Shown here one piece after another: positions 36,290-45,240 of a DNA stretch of 47,689 bases. The stretch is from Candidatus Merdisoma merdipullorum. Its GTDB lineage: Bacteria; Bacillota; Clostridia; Lachnospirales; Lachnospiraceae. Where the stretch lies: contig DVLE01000058.1 in assembly GCA_018715645.1 (NCBI GenBank), forward strand, positions 1 to 47,689. The letters are read 5' to 3'. The position numbers were made by a program, and so were the translations under genes. Under the pieces are notes generated by a model that had not been told where the DNA came from, searched no databases, and worked only from the letters and a program-made list of their open reading frames with translations. The stretch's first letter is position 1. Each line of letters begins with the position of its first letter.

Positions 36290-38400
36290 TGGCGGAAGAA
36301 CATAAGGCTTTGAAACCTTTGGATGTCGTGTCGGGTTTTTTGGTGCGTCCGGGTCTTTATGAAGTATATGGAGCGACAGCCCTTGAAGGAGCTGTCAGTT
36401 TTACTGTGCACTCACAGGGGGCTTCCTCCTGTGAGCTTCTTTTATATCACCGGGGAGAGGAAGAACCCTATGCGGCTTTGAAATTTCCTGATCACTACCG
36501 GATAGGCCAGGTATATTCCATGATTGTCTTTGGCCTTGATATAGAAGAATTTGAATATGCTTACCGGCTTGATGGCCCCTGGGATACAAAGAGGGGACTG
36601 CTTTTTGACAGAAAGCATGTGCTTCTCGATCCTTATGCCAGAGCGGTAACAGGGCAGAGCGTATGGGGAGAAAGTCAGAAGAAGGACGGTCTTTATCATG
36701 CCCGTGTGGTCAAGAACAATTTTGACTGGGGCGACGCTCCGGATCCCTTCTATGAGATGAGCGATCTGATTATCTATGAGCTTCATGTGAGGGGCTTTAC
36801 AAGACATGCCTCCTCCGGTACGGAGCATCCTGGCACCTTTGCTGGATTAAAGGAGAAGATCCCATATTTGAAGGAGCTTGGAATCACAGCCGTGGAGCTG
36901 ATGCCGATCTTTGAGTTTGACGAGACTATGGGAAAGCGGGAGGTAGATGGCCGGACTTTGCTGGATTACTGGGGGTACAATACGGTCAGCTTCTTTGCTC
37001 CGAATACCAGCTACACGGCGGCGGAAGAATACAACCGGGAAGGCAGAGAACTGAAGGAGCTGATCCGGGAGCTTCATCTGGCCGGGATCGAAGTGATCCT
37101 CGATGTGGTATTCAACCACACTGCGGAAGGAAATGAACATGGTCCCTTTATCTCGTTTAAGGGCTTTGACAATCAGGTTTATTATATGCTGACTCCTGAT
37201 GGGTATTATTATAATTTCAGCGGCTGCGGCAATACTCTGAACTGTAATCATCCGGTTGTCCAGGAGCTGATCGTGGAATGTCTGCGTTACTGGGTAAGCC
37301 AGTACCGGGTAGATGGCTTTCGCTTTGATCTGGCAAGCATTCTGGGACGGAGCGAAGATGGTTCTCCTATGAGCAATCCGCCTCTTTTAAAGAGACTGGC
37401 CTTTGATCCGCTGCTGGGAAATACGAAACTCATTGCCGAAGCCTGGGATGCAGGCGGACTTTATCAGGTGGGGAGCTTTCCTGCCTGGAAGCGGTGGGCG
37501 GAATGGAACGGCAAATACAGGGATACGCTGCGCAGCTTCTTGAAGGGGGAATACTGGCTGGCGCCGGAGGCTTCCAGCCGGATTACAGGATCCTGGGATC
37601 TTTACGCGGAAAACAAAAGCGGATACAGAGGCTACAATTCTTCCGTGAATTTTCTGACCTGTCACGACGGGTTTACGCTGAGAGATTTGTACAGCTATAA
37701 CGAGAAGCACAACGAAGCAAACGGATGGAACAATACGGATGGAAGCAACGATAACCGGAGCTGGAACTGCGGAGCGGAAGGAGAGACGGAAGATCCTGAG
37801 GTAAACCGTCTGCGTCTCCGGCTGATGAAAAATGCCTGCGCCGTTCTGATGTGCAGCAGGGGAACGCCTATGTTCCTGGCCGGAGACGAATTTGGAAATA
37901 CTCAGTATGGCAATAACAACGCCTATTGCCAGGATAATGAGATCTCCTGGCTGGACTGGGAACTTCTTGGGAAAAACCAGGAGCTTTTCCAGTTCTTCCG
38001 GTTTATGATCGCGTTCAGAAAGAGACATCCCGCGATTACACGGGAGCTTCCGGCTGCCATGTGCGGCTTTCCGCAGATAAGCTGTCATAAGGAAAATGCC
38101 TGGGATGGAAATCTGACTTCGGATACAAAGGCGTTTGGCATCCTGTACGCAGGCTATGACGGTGAAAGGGCGGAGGATGATTTGGTCTATCTGGCCATGA
38201 ATCCCTGGTGGGAAGAAGCGTGGCTTGGACTGCCTGCTCTGCCGGAAGGATATTCCTGGCGTTTGGCGGTCTGCACCGGCGCGGGAGAGACGGGAGAGTT
38301 CTATCCTGAAGGAGAGAAGCTGCCGGAGGGAGGAGACAGGATTTGTCTTAAGCCCCGGTCCGTCACGGTTCTGGAGGCGGGAATGTTCCGAAAGTCCTGA
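36289..38400 (+). CDS. glgX: GlgX-type glycogen/isoamylase debranching enzyme
   Basis: A 703-residue GH13 glycosidase that hydrolyses alpha-1,6 branches of glycogen or limit dextrins. An N-terminal CBM48-like domain (about 15-110) precedes the barrel with ELHVRGFTRH, LDVVFNHTAEG, GFRFDLASIL (nucleophile Asp), LIAEAWDAGG (acid/base Glu) and FLTCHDGFTL. A C-terminal beta domain ends the protein. The start overlaps the NYN-LOTUS stop by one base (TAATG), so the two are co-translated. A hairpin at 38452-38477 may terminate the unit. Confidence 0.92.
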   Translation: MAEEHKALKPLDVVSGFLVRPGLYEVYGATALEGAVSFTVHSQGASSCELLLYHRGEEEPYAALKFPDHYRIGQVYSMIVFGLDIEEFEYAYRLDGPWDTKRGLLFDRKHVLLDPYARAVTGQSVWGESQKKDGLYHARVVKNNFDWGDAPDPFYEMSDLIIYELHVRGFTRHASSGTEHPGTFAGLKEKIPYLKELGITAVELMPIFEFDETMGKREVDGRTLLDYWGYNTVSFFAPNTSYTAAEEYNREGRELKELIRELHLAGIEVILDVVFNHTAEGNEHGPFISFKGFDNQVYYMLTPDGYYYNFSGCGNTLNCNHPVVQELIVECLRYWVSQYRVDGFRFDLASILGRSEDGSPMSNPPLLKRLAFDPLLGNTKLIAEAWDAGGLYQVGSFPAWKRWAEWNGKYRDTLRSFLKGEYWLAPEASSRITGSWDLYAENKSGYRGYNSSVNFLTCHDGFTLRDLYSYNEKHNEANGWNNTDGSNDNRSWNCGAEGETEDPEVNRLRLRLMKNACAVLMCSRGTPMFLAGDEFGNTQYGNNNAYCQDNEISWLDWELLGKNQELFQFFRFMIAFRKRHPAITRELPAAMCGFPQISCHKENAWDGNLTSDTKAFGILYAGYDGERAEDDLVYLAMNPWWEEAWLGLPALPEGYSWRLAVCTGAGETGEFYPEGEKLPEGGDRICLKPRSVTVLEAGMFRKS

Positions 38401-38451
38401 ACAGGCCGCTGTGTAATAATGGTATATTTATGCATTCGGGGTAACGGTCCG

Positions 38452-38494
38452 GACAGGATGAAACTGCTCATTCTGTCTGAAGTGTTACTATTTT
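38452..38494 (+). terminator. Possible terminator after glgX
   Basis: GACAGGATGA (38452-38461) pairs with TCATTCTGTC (38468-38477) over 10 bp with one G-U. A TATTTTT stretch lies about 12 nt beyond, farther than ideal. Confidence 0.45.
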
Positions 38495-38533
38495 TATACG
38501 TATACGAAAATATGCAGTTTTTGAAAAAAAGAA

Positions 38534-38563
38534 TTGACAAATTTATTTTCGTGGGAGTAAGAT
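38534..38563 (+). promoter_or_regulatory. livJ promoter
   Basis: TTGACA (38534-38539) and TAAGAT (38558-38563) with an 18-bp spacer, 50 nt before the start codon. Confidence 0.7.
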
Positions 38564-38613
38564 AAGAAACGATATAGAAATATATCGGAATTTTTATAAA
38601 GGAGGAAACTATT

Positions 38614-39828
38614 ATGAAAAAGGCATTAAGCTTACTGCTGGTTGGCGCAATGACACTTTCCCTGGCAGCATGCGGAAGTTCATCCGATGACAGCGCGGCG
38701 ACAGATAGCGCAACCACAGAAGAAACCACCACATCTGAGAGTTCAGACAGTGAAGGAAGCGGCGAGGCTACCTTCAAGATTGGCGGCATCGGACCTACGA
38801 CCGGAAGCGCGGCCGTATACGGAATCGCTGTAGAGAACGGCGCTCAGATTGCAATTAACGAGATTAACGAGGCAGGCGGAATCAACGGATACCAGATAGA
38901 GTATAATTTCCAGGATGACGAGAACGACGCTGAGAGAGCTGTAAACGCATACAACACTCTGAAGGACTGGGGAATGCAGGTTCTTATGGGAACCGTTACC
39001 TCTACTCCCTGTGTCGCAGTCGTAGAGAATACACAGGCAGACAATATGTTCCAGATTACACCTTCCGGAACGGCTGTAGAGTGCATTCAGTATCCGAACG
39101 CTTACCGTATGTGCTTCTCCGACCCGAACCAGGGTGTTGAGTCCGCAAAGTACATCGGAGAGAACGGACTTGCTTCTACCGTAGCGATTATCTACGATAG
39201 CTCTGACGTATATTCTTCCGGAATCTATGAGGCGTTTGCTCAGGAAGCTGAGAATCAGCCCTTTGAGATCGTAAGCGTATCGTCCTTTGACTCCAGCAAC
39301 AATACAGACTTCTCCGTGCAGGTTCAGCAGGCGAAGGATGCAGGAGCTGAGCTTCTGTTCATGCCTTTCTACTACACAGAGGCTTCTCTGGTGCTGGCAG
39401 AGTGCAATAGCCAGGGCTATGAGCCGGTATTCTTCGGATGCGACGGTATGGACGGTATCCTGGCAGTGGAGAACTTTGATACCACTCTTGCAGAGGATTT
39501 GATGTATCTGGCTCCGTTCGTAGCATCTTCTGAGGATGAGCAGGTACAGAGCTTTGTAAGCGCTTATGAGGCGGCTTACGGCGAGACGCCGAACCAGTTC
39601 GCAGCGGACGCTTATGATTCCATCTATGTAATCAAAGCGGCTCTTGAGGCTGCAGGCGCTGATCCGTCTATGAGCGTGTCAGATCTTTGCGACGCGATGA
39701 TGACGGCTATGTCAAGCGTAACTTACAGCGGCGTGACCGGAAAGGACATCACCTGGGGCGAGGACGGCGAGCCGAATAAGGCTCCGCTGGTAGTACAGAT
39801 TCAGGACGGCGTAGCTGTTGAGCTTTAA
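38614..39828 (+). CDS. livJ: Branched-chain amino acid ABC transporter substrate-binding lipoprotein
   Basis: A 404-residue LivJ/LivK-type type I periplasmic-binding-fold protein. MKKALSLLLVGAMTLSLAAC is a lipoprotein signal with the lipidated residue Cys20; a Ser/Thr/Asp/Glu-rich linker follows. FKIGGIGPTTGSAAVYGIAV and GAQIAINEINEAGGINGYQIE are family hallmarks. It captures leucine, isoleucine, valine or related ligands and delivers them to LivHM. It has its own strong promoter and a downstream terminator, consistent with higher expression than the membrane genes. AAGGAGG precedes the ATG. Confidence 0.93.
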   Translation: MKKALSLLLVGAMTLSLAACGSSSDDSAATDSATTEETTTSESSDSEGSGEATFKIGGIGPTTGSAAVYGIAVENGAQIAINEINEAGGINGYQIEYNFQDDENDAERAVNAYNTLKDWGMQVLMGTVTSTPCVAVVENTQADNMFQITPSGTAVECIQYPNAYRMCFSDPNQGVESAKYIGENGLASTVAIIYDSSDVYSSGIYEAFAQEAENQPFEIVSVSSFDSSNNTDFSVQVQQAKDAGAELLFMPFYYTEASLVLAECNSQGYEPVFFGCDGMDGILAVENFDTTLAEDLMYLAPFVASSEDEQVQSFVSAYEAAYGETPNQFAADAYDSIYVIKAALEAAGADPSMSVSDLCDAMMTAMSSVTYSGVTGKDITWGEDGEPNKAPLVVQIQDGVAVEL

Positions 39829-39845
39829 TTGCAGATAAAATTTCA

Positions 39846-39880
39846 GGCAAAGGGGCCTTTTGTGGTCTCTTTGCCTTTTT
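39846..39880 (+). terminator. Terminator between livJ and livH
   Basis: GGCAAAG (39846-39852) pairs with CTTTGCC (39869-39875), with an inner GGCC/GGTC extension, followed by TTTTT. It separates livJ from livHMGF. Confidence 0.8.
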
Positions 39881-39894
39881 GCTTCTATTTTCAC

Positions 39895-39923
39895 TTGTGC
39901 GGACACTGGTTCTGTGCTATAAT
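39895..39923 (+). promoter_or_regulatory. Promoter of livHMGF
   Basis: TTGTGC (39895-39900), a 17-bp spacer and a consensus TATAAT (39918-39923) lie just after the livJ terminator. Confidence 0.7.
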
Positions 39924-39969
39924 ATATCGCAAAATTGTGATGAACTAAATGGATAAAGAGGTGTTATGT

Positions 39970-40854
39970 ATGATAGGATTTGTATCCTACCTGGTGAACG
40001 GAATCAGCCTGGGAAGCGTATATGCGATTATCGCCCTGGGATACACCATGGTGTACGGTATTGCAAAAATGCTGAACTTCGCTCACGGAGACGTGATTAT
40101 GGTCGGAGCTTTTGTAGTGTTCTCTACAGTAACCGGTATGGGACTGCCGCCGGTGATAGGCATTTTGATTTCCGTGGTAGTCTGCACGGTGCTGGGAGTT
40201 GTGATAGAACGTGTGGCTTATAAGCCGCTGCGTCAGGCTTCAAAGCTGGCTGTATTGATTACGGCTATTGGAGTCAGCTATTTTCTTCAGAATATGGCTT
40301 TGCTCATCTATGGAGCGAACACAAAGTCTTTCACATCTGTTGTGACGGTTCCGGCGATTACGCTTGCGGATGGAGCTTTGGTAATCTCCGGCGAGACCAT
40401 CGTAACGGTAATTGCCTGTGTGATCATTATGATCGCCCTCTCTTTGTTTATTAAATATTCCAAGTCCGGACGTGCCATGCTGGCTGTATCTGAGGACAGC
40501 GGAGCGGCGCAGCTTATGGGTGTGAATGTAAATTCGACGATTGCCCTGACTTTTGCCATTGGTTCTGCGCTTGCAGCCATCGCCGGAGTGCTTCTGTGTT
40601 CTTCTTATCCGTCCCTGACGCCTTATACGGGTTCTATGCCGGGTATCAAGGCCTTTGTGGCGGCGGTATTTGGCGGAATCGGTTCCATTCCAGGAGCGTT
40701 TATAGGAGGAATTCTGCTCGGTATTATAGAGATCCTTGGCCGCGCGTACATTTCCACTCAGCTTTCGGATGCGATTGTATTTGCAGTTCTTATCATTGTT
40801 CTGCTTGTTAAGCCTACGGGACTTCTTGGCAAGCAGATACAGGAGAAAGTGTAG
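39970..40854 (+). CDS. livH: Branched-chain amino acid ABC transporter permease LivH
   Basis: One of the two permeases of the high-affinity branched-chain amino acid importer, about eight spans in 294 residues. Motifs include GISLGSVYAIIALGYTMVYG, KMLNFAHGDVIMVGAF and the EAA-like C-terminal FGGIGSIPGAFIGGILLGI. ATG 39970 is preferred because AAAGAGGTG lies 6 nt upstream; an in-frame ATG at 39949 is weaker. livM begins 9 nt after the stop. Confidence 0.93.
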   Translation: MIGFVSYLVNGISLGSVYAIIALGYTMVYGIAKMLNFAHGDVIMVGAFVVFSTVTGMGLPPVIGILISVVVCTVLGVVIERVAYKPLRQASKLAVLITAIGVSYFLQNMALLIYGANTKSFTSVVTVPAITLADGALVISGETIVTVIACVIIMIALSLFIKYSKSGRAMLAVSEDSGAAQLMGVNVNSTIALTFAIGSALAAIAGVLLCSSYPSLTPYTGSMPGIKAFVAAVFGGIGSIPGAFIGGILLGIIEILGRAYISTQLSDAIVFAVLIIVLLVKPTGLLGKQIQEKV

Positions 40855-40863
40855 GTGGATGAT

Positions 40864-41928
40864 ATGAAAGTACGAAATTTCAGCAAGACGACCAGAAGCA
40901 ACCTCATCACCTACGGGATGGTGATTGTGGCATATATTATTGTGGAAATTTTTCTGCGGGCCGGTATGGTGTCGAGTCTTATAGAAGGACTTCTCGTACC
41001 GCTTTGCGTTTATGTGATTTTGGCGGTTTCCCTGAATCTCACGGTAGGTATTTCCGGTGAGCTGAGCCTTGGTCATGCGGGCTTTATGTGTGTGGGAGCC
41101 TTCGCGGGAGCGACTTTTTCCAAATGTGTTGAAGAAGTAATCACCTTTGGACCGCTGCGCTTTTTGCTGGCACTTCTGATAGGAACACTTTGCGCAGCCC
41201 TATTCGGTATTTTGGTAGGTATCCCTGTACTGCGTCTGAAGGGCGATTATCTGGCTATTGTAACGCTGGCTTTCGGTGAGATTATTAAAAATGTAGTCAA
41301 TGTTATTTATCTGGGACGTGACAGCAGGGGCTTTCACGTTTCCATAAAGGATACGATTTCTCTTGGCCTTGAGGACGAGGGAGAGGTGATTATCAAAGGA
41401 GCCCAGGGAATCACAGGCACTCCCAATGATTCCACGTTTTTGTGGGGAATCATCCTGATTCTGATTACTTTGTTTATCGTCATCAACCTGATTAATTCCC
41501 GAACGGGCCGTGCGATTATGGCTATCCGTGACAACCGTATTGCAGCGGAATCTGTGGGAGTCAGCGTGACCAAATACAAGCTTCTGGCCTTTTCGGTTTC
41601 CGCGGCATTGGCTGGTACGGCAGGAGTGCTTTATGCCCACAACCTGTCCACGCTGACAGCTTTGCCGAAGAATTTTGGCTACAATATGTCCATTACGATT
41701 CTTGTCTTTGTGGTATTGGGCGGTATCGGCAATATTCGCGGTTCTGTGATTGCGGCTGTGGTTTTGACGCTTTTGCCGGAGCTTTTGAGAGGCTTGAACG
41801 ATTACCGTATGCTGATCTACGCGATAATTCTGATTGCAACGATGATCTTTACCTCCAGTCCGGGCGGACAGGAGATTCAGGAACGCATCAAGCTGTTCTT
41901 TGAACGCAGGAAGACGAAGGAGGCATAG
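40864..41928 (+). CDS. livM: Branched-chain amino acid ABC transporter permease LivM
   Basis: The second permease, 354 residues, with multiple spans: LVPLCVYVILAVSLNLTVGI, GELSLGHAGFMCVGAFAGA, the cytoplasmic LVGIPVLRLKGDYLAIVTLAFGEI, and GRAIMAIRDNRIAAESVGV with the EAA coupling function. FVVLGGIGNIRGSVIAAVVL closes the core. A GTG at 40855 is in frame, but ATG 40864 is better spaced from AGGTGG. livG begins 5 nt after the stop. Confidence 0.93.
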   Translation: MKVRNFSKTTRSNLITYGMVIVAYIIVEIFLRAGMVSSLIEGLLVPLCVYVILAVSLNLTVGISGELSLGHAGFMCVGAFAGATFSKCVEEVITFGPLRFLLALLIGTLCAALFGILVGIPVLRLKGDYLAIVTLAFGEIIKNVVNVIYLGRDSRGFHVSIKDTISLGLEDEGEVIIKGAQGITGTPNDSTFLWGIILILITLFIVINLINSRTGRAIMAIRDNRIAAESVGVSVTKYKLLAFSVSAALAGTAGVLYAHNLSTLTALPKNFGYNMSITILVFVVLGGIGNIRGSVIAAVVLTLLPELLRGLNDYRMLIYAIILIATMIFTSSPGGQEIQERIKLFFERRKTKEA

Positions 41929-41933
41929 GAAAG

Positions 41934-42692
41934 ATGGCATTACTGGAAGTAAAAAATCTTGGAATCTCCTTTGGCGGCTTGCGCGCAGTGGATGATTTCA
42001 ATCTGACGATTGAGCAGGGAGAACTTTATGGTCTGATTGGACCTAACGGAGCCGGGAAGACCACGATCTTCAATCTGCTGACCGGAGTATATAAGCCTAC
42101 GGACGGTTATATTATGCTGGATGGTGAGAATATCACCGGAAAGAAAACCATTGAGATCAACAGGCACGGCATAGCCCGTACCTTTCAGAATATCCGTCTG
42201 TTCAATGAACTGACGGTGCTGGATAACGTAAAGGTGGGCTTACATAACCACCATCCCTATTCCACGCTGACAGGTATTCTGCGCCTGCCGAAGTATTATA
42301 AAGTGGAAAAAGAGATGAACGAGCGGGCTATGGAGCTTCTGAAGGTCTTCGATCTGGATAAGGAGGCGAACTACAAGGCTTCCAATCTCCCGTATGGACA
42401 GCAGAGAAAGCTGGAGATCGCAAGAGCTCTGGCGACGGAGCCGAAGCTTTTGCTTCTGGATGAGCCGGCAGCGGGCATGAACCCCAATGAGACCCAGGAG
42501 CTGATGAAGACGATCCGCTTTGTGCGGGATAAGTTCCATATGACTATTCTTCTGATAGAGCATGATATGAAGCTGGTATCCGGAATCTGCGAGAAGCTGA
42601 CCGTATTGAATTTCGGACAGATACTGGCGGAGGGCGAAACCGGAACAGTGCTGAACGATCCGAAGGTTATCGCGGCTTATCTTGGAGAATAG
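41934..42692 (+). CDS. livG: Branched-chain amino acid ABC transporter ATPase LivG
   Basis: A 252-residue ATPase with Walker A GPNGAGKTT, IARTFQNIRLFNELTVLDNV, the LivG-specific signature NLPYGQQRKLEIARAL (a YGQQ variant of LSGGQ typical of the family), Walker B LLLLDEPAAGMNPNET and LIEHDM. It pairs with LivF to drive uptake. Spacing to livF is 15 nt, with AGGAGG between. Confidence 0.94.
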   Translation: MALLEVKNLGISFGGLRAVDDFNLTIEQGELYGLIGPNGAGKTTIFNLLTGVYKPTDGYIMLDGENITGKKTIEINRHGIARTFQNIRLFNELTVLDNVKVGLHNHHPYSTLTGILRLPKYYKVEKEMNERAMELLKVFDLDKEANYKASNLPYGQQRKLEIARALATEPKLLLLDEPAAGMNPNETQELMKTIRFVRDKFHMTILLIEHDMKLVSGICEKLTVLNFGQILAEGETGTVLNDPKVIAAYLGE

Positions 42693-42707
42693 GAGGAACG
42701 AGAAGCT

Positions 42708-43418
42708 ATGGCAATGCTGGAAATCAAAGATATAGAAGTGTTTTATGGCGTGATTCAGGCTATCAAAGGCGTCTCCTTTGAGGTAAATGAAGGGGAGATC
42801 ATCGCGCTGATCGGAGCCAACGGCGCCGGAAAGACGACGACGCTGCAGACGATTACAGGTCTGATTTCGCCGAAGAAGGGACAGATCTTTTTTGAGGGGC
42901 AGGACATCACCCATATTCCCGCCCACAAGATTGTTTCTATGGGAATGGCTCATGTGCCGGAGGGCCGGCGTGTGTTCGCACAGCTCTCTGTTCTTGACAA
43001 TCTGAAGCTGGGTGCGTTTACAAGAAAGGATAAGGAAGAAGTAGAGGAAACTCTGATCCGCGTATACAAGAGATTCCCGCGTTTGGAAGAGCGCAAGAAT
43101 CAGATAGCCGGAACTTTATCGGGCGGAGAGCAGCAGATGCTTGCCATGGGACGCGCCCTGATGTCTCACCCTAAGATTCTTCTTATGGATGAGCCTTCCA
43201 TGGGACTTTCCCCGATCTTTGTGAATGAGATCTTCGACATCATCCAGGAGGTCAGCAAGAGCGGAACGACGGTTCTTCTTGTAGAGCAGAATGCGAAAAA
43301 AGCCCTTTCCATTGCGGACAGAGGGTATGTACTGGAGACAGGACGCATTGTATTGGAGGGAAACGCAAAAGAGCTGCTGGATAACGATCAGGTGAAAAAG
43401 GCTTACCTGGGAGAGTAA
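42708..43418 (+). CDS. livF: Branched-chain amino acid ABC transporter ATPase LivF
   Basis: A 236-residue ATPase with Walker A GANGAGKTT, MGMAHVPEGRRVFAQLSVLDNL (LivF hallmark), LSGGEQQMLAMGRALM, Walker B ILLMDEPSMGLSP and LVEQNA. It is the last gene of the liv unit; no clear terminator follows before the glycine riboswitch promoter. Confidence 0.94.
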   Translation: MAMLEIKDIEVFYGVIQAIKGVSFEVNEGEIIALIGANGAGKTTTLQTITGLISPKKGQIFFEGQDITHIPAHKIVSMGMAHVPEGRRVFAQLSVLDNLKLGAFTRKDKEEVEETLIRVYKRFPRLEERKNQIAGTLSGGEQQMLAMGRALMSHPKILLMDEPSMGLSPIFVNEIFDIIQEVSKSGTTVLLVEQNAKKALSIADRGYVLETGRIVLEGNAKELLDNDQVKKAYLGE

Positions 43419-43462
43419 GACAAAGGTGAAAGAGGAGTACGCAAAAGAGGTTATCTGAGCTA

Positions 43463-43491
43463 TTGCTATCTGTTGTAAAGTATGTTATGAT
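43463..43491 (+). promoter_or_regulatory. Promoter of the glycine riboswitch-AGCS transcript
   Basis: TTGCTA (43463-43468) and TATGAT (43486-43491) with a 17-bp spacer, directly before the riboswitch. Confidence 0.65.
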
Positions 43492-43510
43492 ATTCCCCGT
43501 CGTATAAAAA

Positions 43511-43681
43511 ACGACAAACTCTGGAGAGTCTCAGTAGATGAGCGCCGAAGGTGTAACGCAGTAGAACGCGGCGGGGAATCCCATAGCGTTTCTGTCTATC
43601 TCTCAGGCAAAAGGACAGGGCTGAAAATGCAGATGTTCTACTCTTTGGAGGAGCTGATTTTTAATCGGCTCTTATTTTTTG
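43511..43681 (+). ncRNA. Glycine riboswitch (single aptamer plus terminator)
   Basis: The conserved glycine-aptamer core is plain: ACTCTGGAGAG near 43519, GCGCCGAAGGTGTAACGC at about 43542-43559 and CTCTCAGGCAAAAGGACAG at about 43600-43618. A short CTCTTTGGAG element (about 43641-43650) may be a remnant of a second aptamer. The expression platform is a terminator: GAGCTGAT (43651-43658) with ATCGGCTC (43664-43671) and a TTATTTTTT tail. It lies 113 nt before a sodium:amino-acid symporter gene, so glycine control of uptake or export is expected. The gene-free stretch 43419-43793 is thus explained by promoter and riboswitch. Confidence 0.92.
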
Positions 43682-43793
43682 CGCCTCAGGCCATCCGAGC
43701 GGTGAAAACAGAGCGGAAGACGCATCAGCGGAGCGGATTGCCTTAGAAGGCGGCAGAAGATAACATGATAAAATGCGAAAAGAGGGAAAAGTA

Positions 43794-45149
43794 ATGTTGG
43801 AAGTGATCAAAGCGATCAATGAATGGATGTGGAGTCTGGGACTTCTGATCATCCTGTGCGGAACGGGAATTTATTTTACGATTCGTTTGAGGTTTATTCA
43901 GGTGAGAAAGTTTGGCGAAGGGCTCCGGCTGGTATTCGGCCATTTCAAAATGAACGGAGAAAAAAGAGAGCATGGAGAAATGACGCCCTTTCAGTCTTTG
44001 GCTACGGCTATAGCGGCGCAGGTAGGTACGGGAAACCTGACAGGAGCGGCCACAGCTTTGGTATCAGGCGGTCCGGGAGCTATCTTCTGGATGTGGCTCA
44101 GCGCCTTTTTCGGAATGGCGACTATCTATGGAGAGGCGGTGCTGGCTCAGGAATACAAGACTACGGTGGACGGAGAAGTGACGGGAGGTCCGGTCTACTA
44201 TATCCGTCAGGCGTTTAAAGGAACCTTTGGAAAGGTTCTGGCGGCAGTCTTTGCCGTGTTCATTATCCTGGCTTTGGGATTTATGGGAAATATGGTGCAG
44301 TCCAATTCCATAGGAGCAGCCTTTTCTCAGGTGTTTGATTCAAGAAATATACAGATTCCCCCGGTGGCAGTGGGGATTGTACTGGCGGTTTTGGCGCTGT
44401 TCATCTTTGTGGGCGGAACCAAGCGCCTTGCGCCGGTGGTAGAAAAAATGGTGCCTTTTATGGCTGGAATCTATATCTTGGGAAGCCTGGTTCTGATTGT
44501 GATGAATATCGCGGCGCTTCCGGAAGCTCTCAAAATGATCTTTGTGGGAGCCTTCAATCCGCAGGCCATTGTCGGCGGAGCAGTCGGAATCACTGTGCGG
44601 GAGGCTATTCGTTACGGCGTGGCGAGAGGTCTCTTTTCCAACGAGGCCGGAATGGGTTCCACGCCTCACGCACATGCGCGGGCGGCGGCAAAGAATCCTC
44701 ATGAGCAGGGAATGACGGCTATGATCAGTGTGTTCATCGATACGTTTATCATACTGAACCTGACGGTATTTTCGATTCTGACCTCCGGCGCCCTGTCTTC
44801 CGGGAAGGAAGGAATCGCCCTGACACAGGAGGCTTTTGTCAGCAATTTCGGAAGCTTCGGAGATATTTTCGTAGCGATCTGTCTGTTGTTCTTTGCCTTT
44901 TCCACAATCCTTGGCTGGCATTTCTTTGGAGAGATCAACGTCAGGTATCTGTTTGGAAAAAAGGCAGTGAAAATCTATTCTGTGATTGTGGTGGCTTTCA
45001 TTATCGTTGGCTCTACGCTGAAGGTAGATCTGGTATGGGAACTGGCCGACTTCTTCAATGGCCTCATGGTGATTCCTAACGCTCTGGCACTTCTTGCTCT
45101 TGGCGGCGTCGTTGTACAGATCAGCCGGAAGTTTGGAAAAAAACAATAG
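43794..45149 (+). CDS. AGCS-family sodium:alanine/glycine symporter
   Basis: A 451-residue amino acid carrier with about eleven spans. Family stretches are GTGIYFTIRLRFIQVRKFGE, TPFQSLATAIAAQVGTGNL, GGPGAIFWMWLSAFFGMATI, RYGVARGLFSNEAGMGSTPH and FSTILGWHFFGE. The glycine riboswitch upstream makes glycine or alanine the likely substrate. ATG 43794 is preferred (AGAGGG 8 nt upstream); an in-frame ATG at 43773 has a poorer site. A GC-rich terminator follows. Confidence 0.93.
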   Translation: MLEVIKAINEWMWSLGLLIILCGTGIYFTIRLRFIQVRKFGEGLRLVFGHFKMNGEKREHGEMTPFQSLATAIAAQVGTGNLTGAATALVSGGPGAIFWMWLSAFFGMATIYGEAVLAQEYKTTVDGEVTGGPVYYIRQAFKGTFGKVLAAVFAVFIILALGFMGNMVQSNSIGAAFSQVFDSRNIQIPPVAVGIVLAVLALFIFVGGTKRLAPVVEKMVPFMAGIYILGSLVLIVMNIAALPEALKMIFVGAFNPQAIVGGAVGITVREAIRYGVARGLFSNEAGMGSTPHAHARAAAKNPHEQGMTAMISVFIDTFIILNLTVFSILTSGALSSGKEGIALTQEAFVSNFGSFGDIFVAICLLFFAFSTILGWHFFGEINVRYLFGKKAVKIYSVIVVAFIIVGSTLKVDLVWELADFFNGLMVIPNALALLALGGVVVQISRKFGKKQ

Positions 45150-45184
45150 AAGACAAATAGACAGAAGAAATGGAAATGATAAAA

Positions 45185-45212
45185 GGCGCGCCGGGCATCT
45201 GCCCGGCGCGCC
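45185..45212. terminator. Shared terminator between the AGCS gene and argG
   Basis: GGCGCGCCGGGC (45185-45196) and GCCCGGCGCGCC (45201-45212) make a perfect 12-bp stem with an ATCT loop. An A tract on the left gives a T tract for the minus strand, so argG terminates well; the plus side has weaker T content. Confidence 0.85.
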
Positions 45213-45240
45213 GCTTTGCTTTCGTCCTATATTTCTGTAC

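Noticed and set aside
43626..43650. Complete second glycine aptamer
   Set aside because: Only a short CTCTTTGGAG segment is seen; the conserved GCCGAAGG and CAGGCAAAAGGAC cores do not recur.
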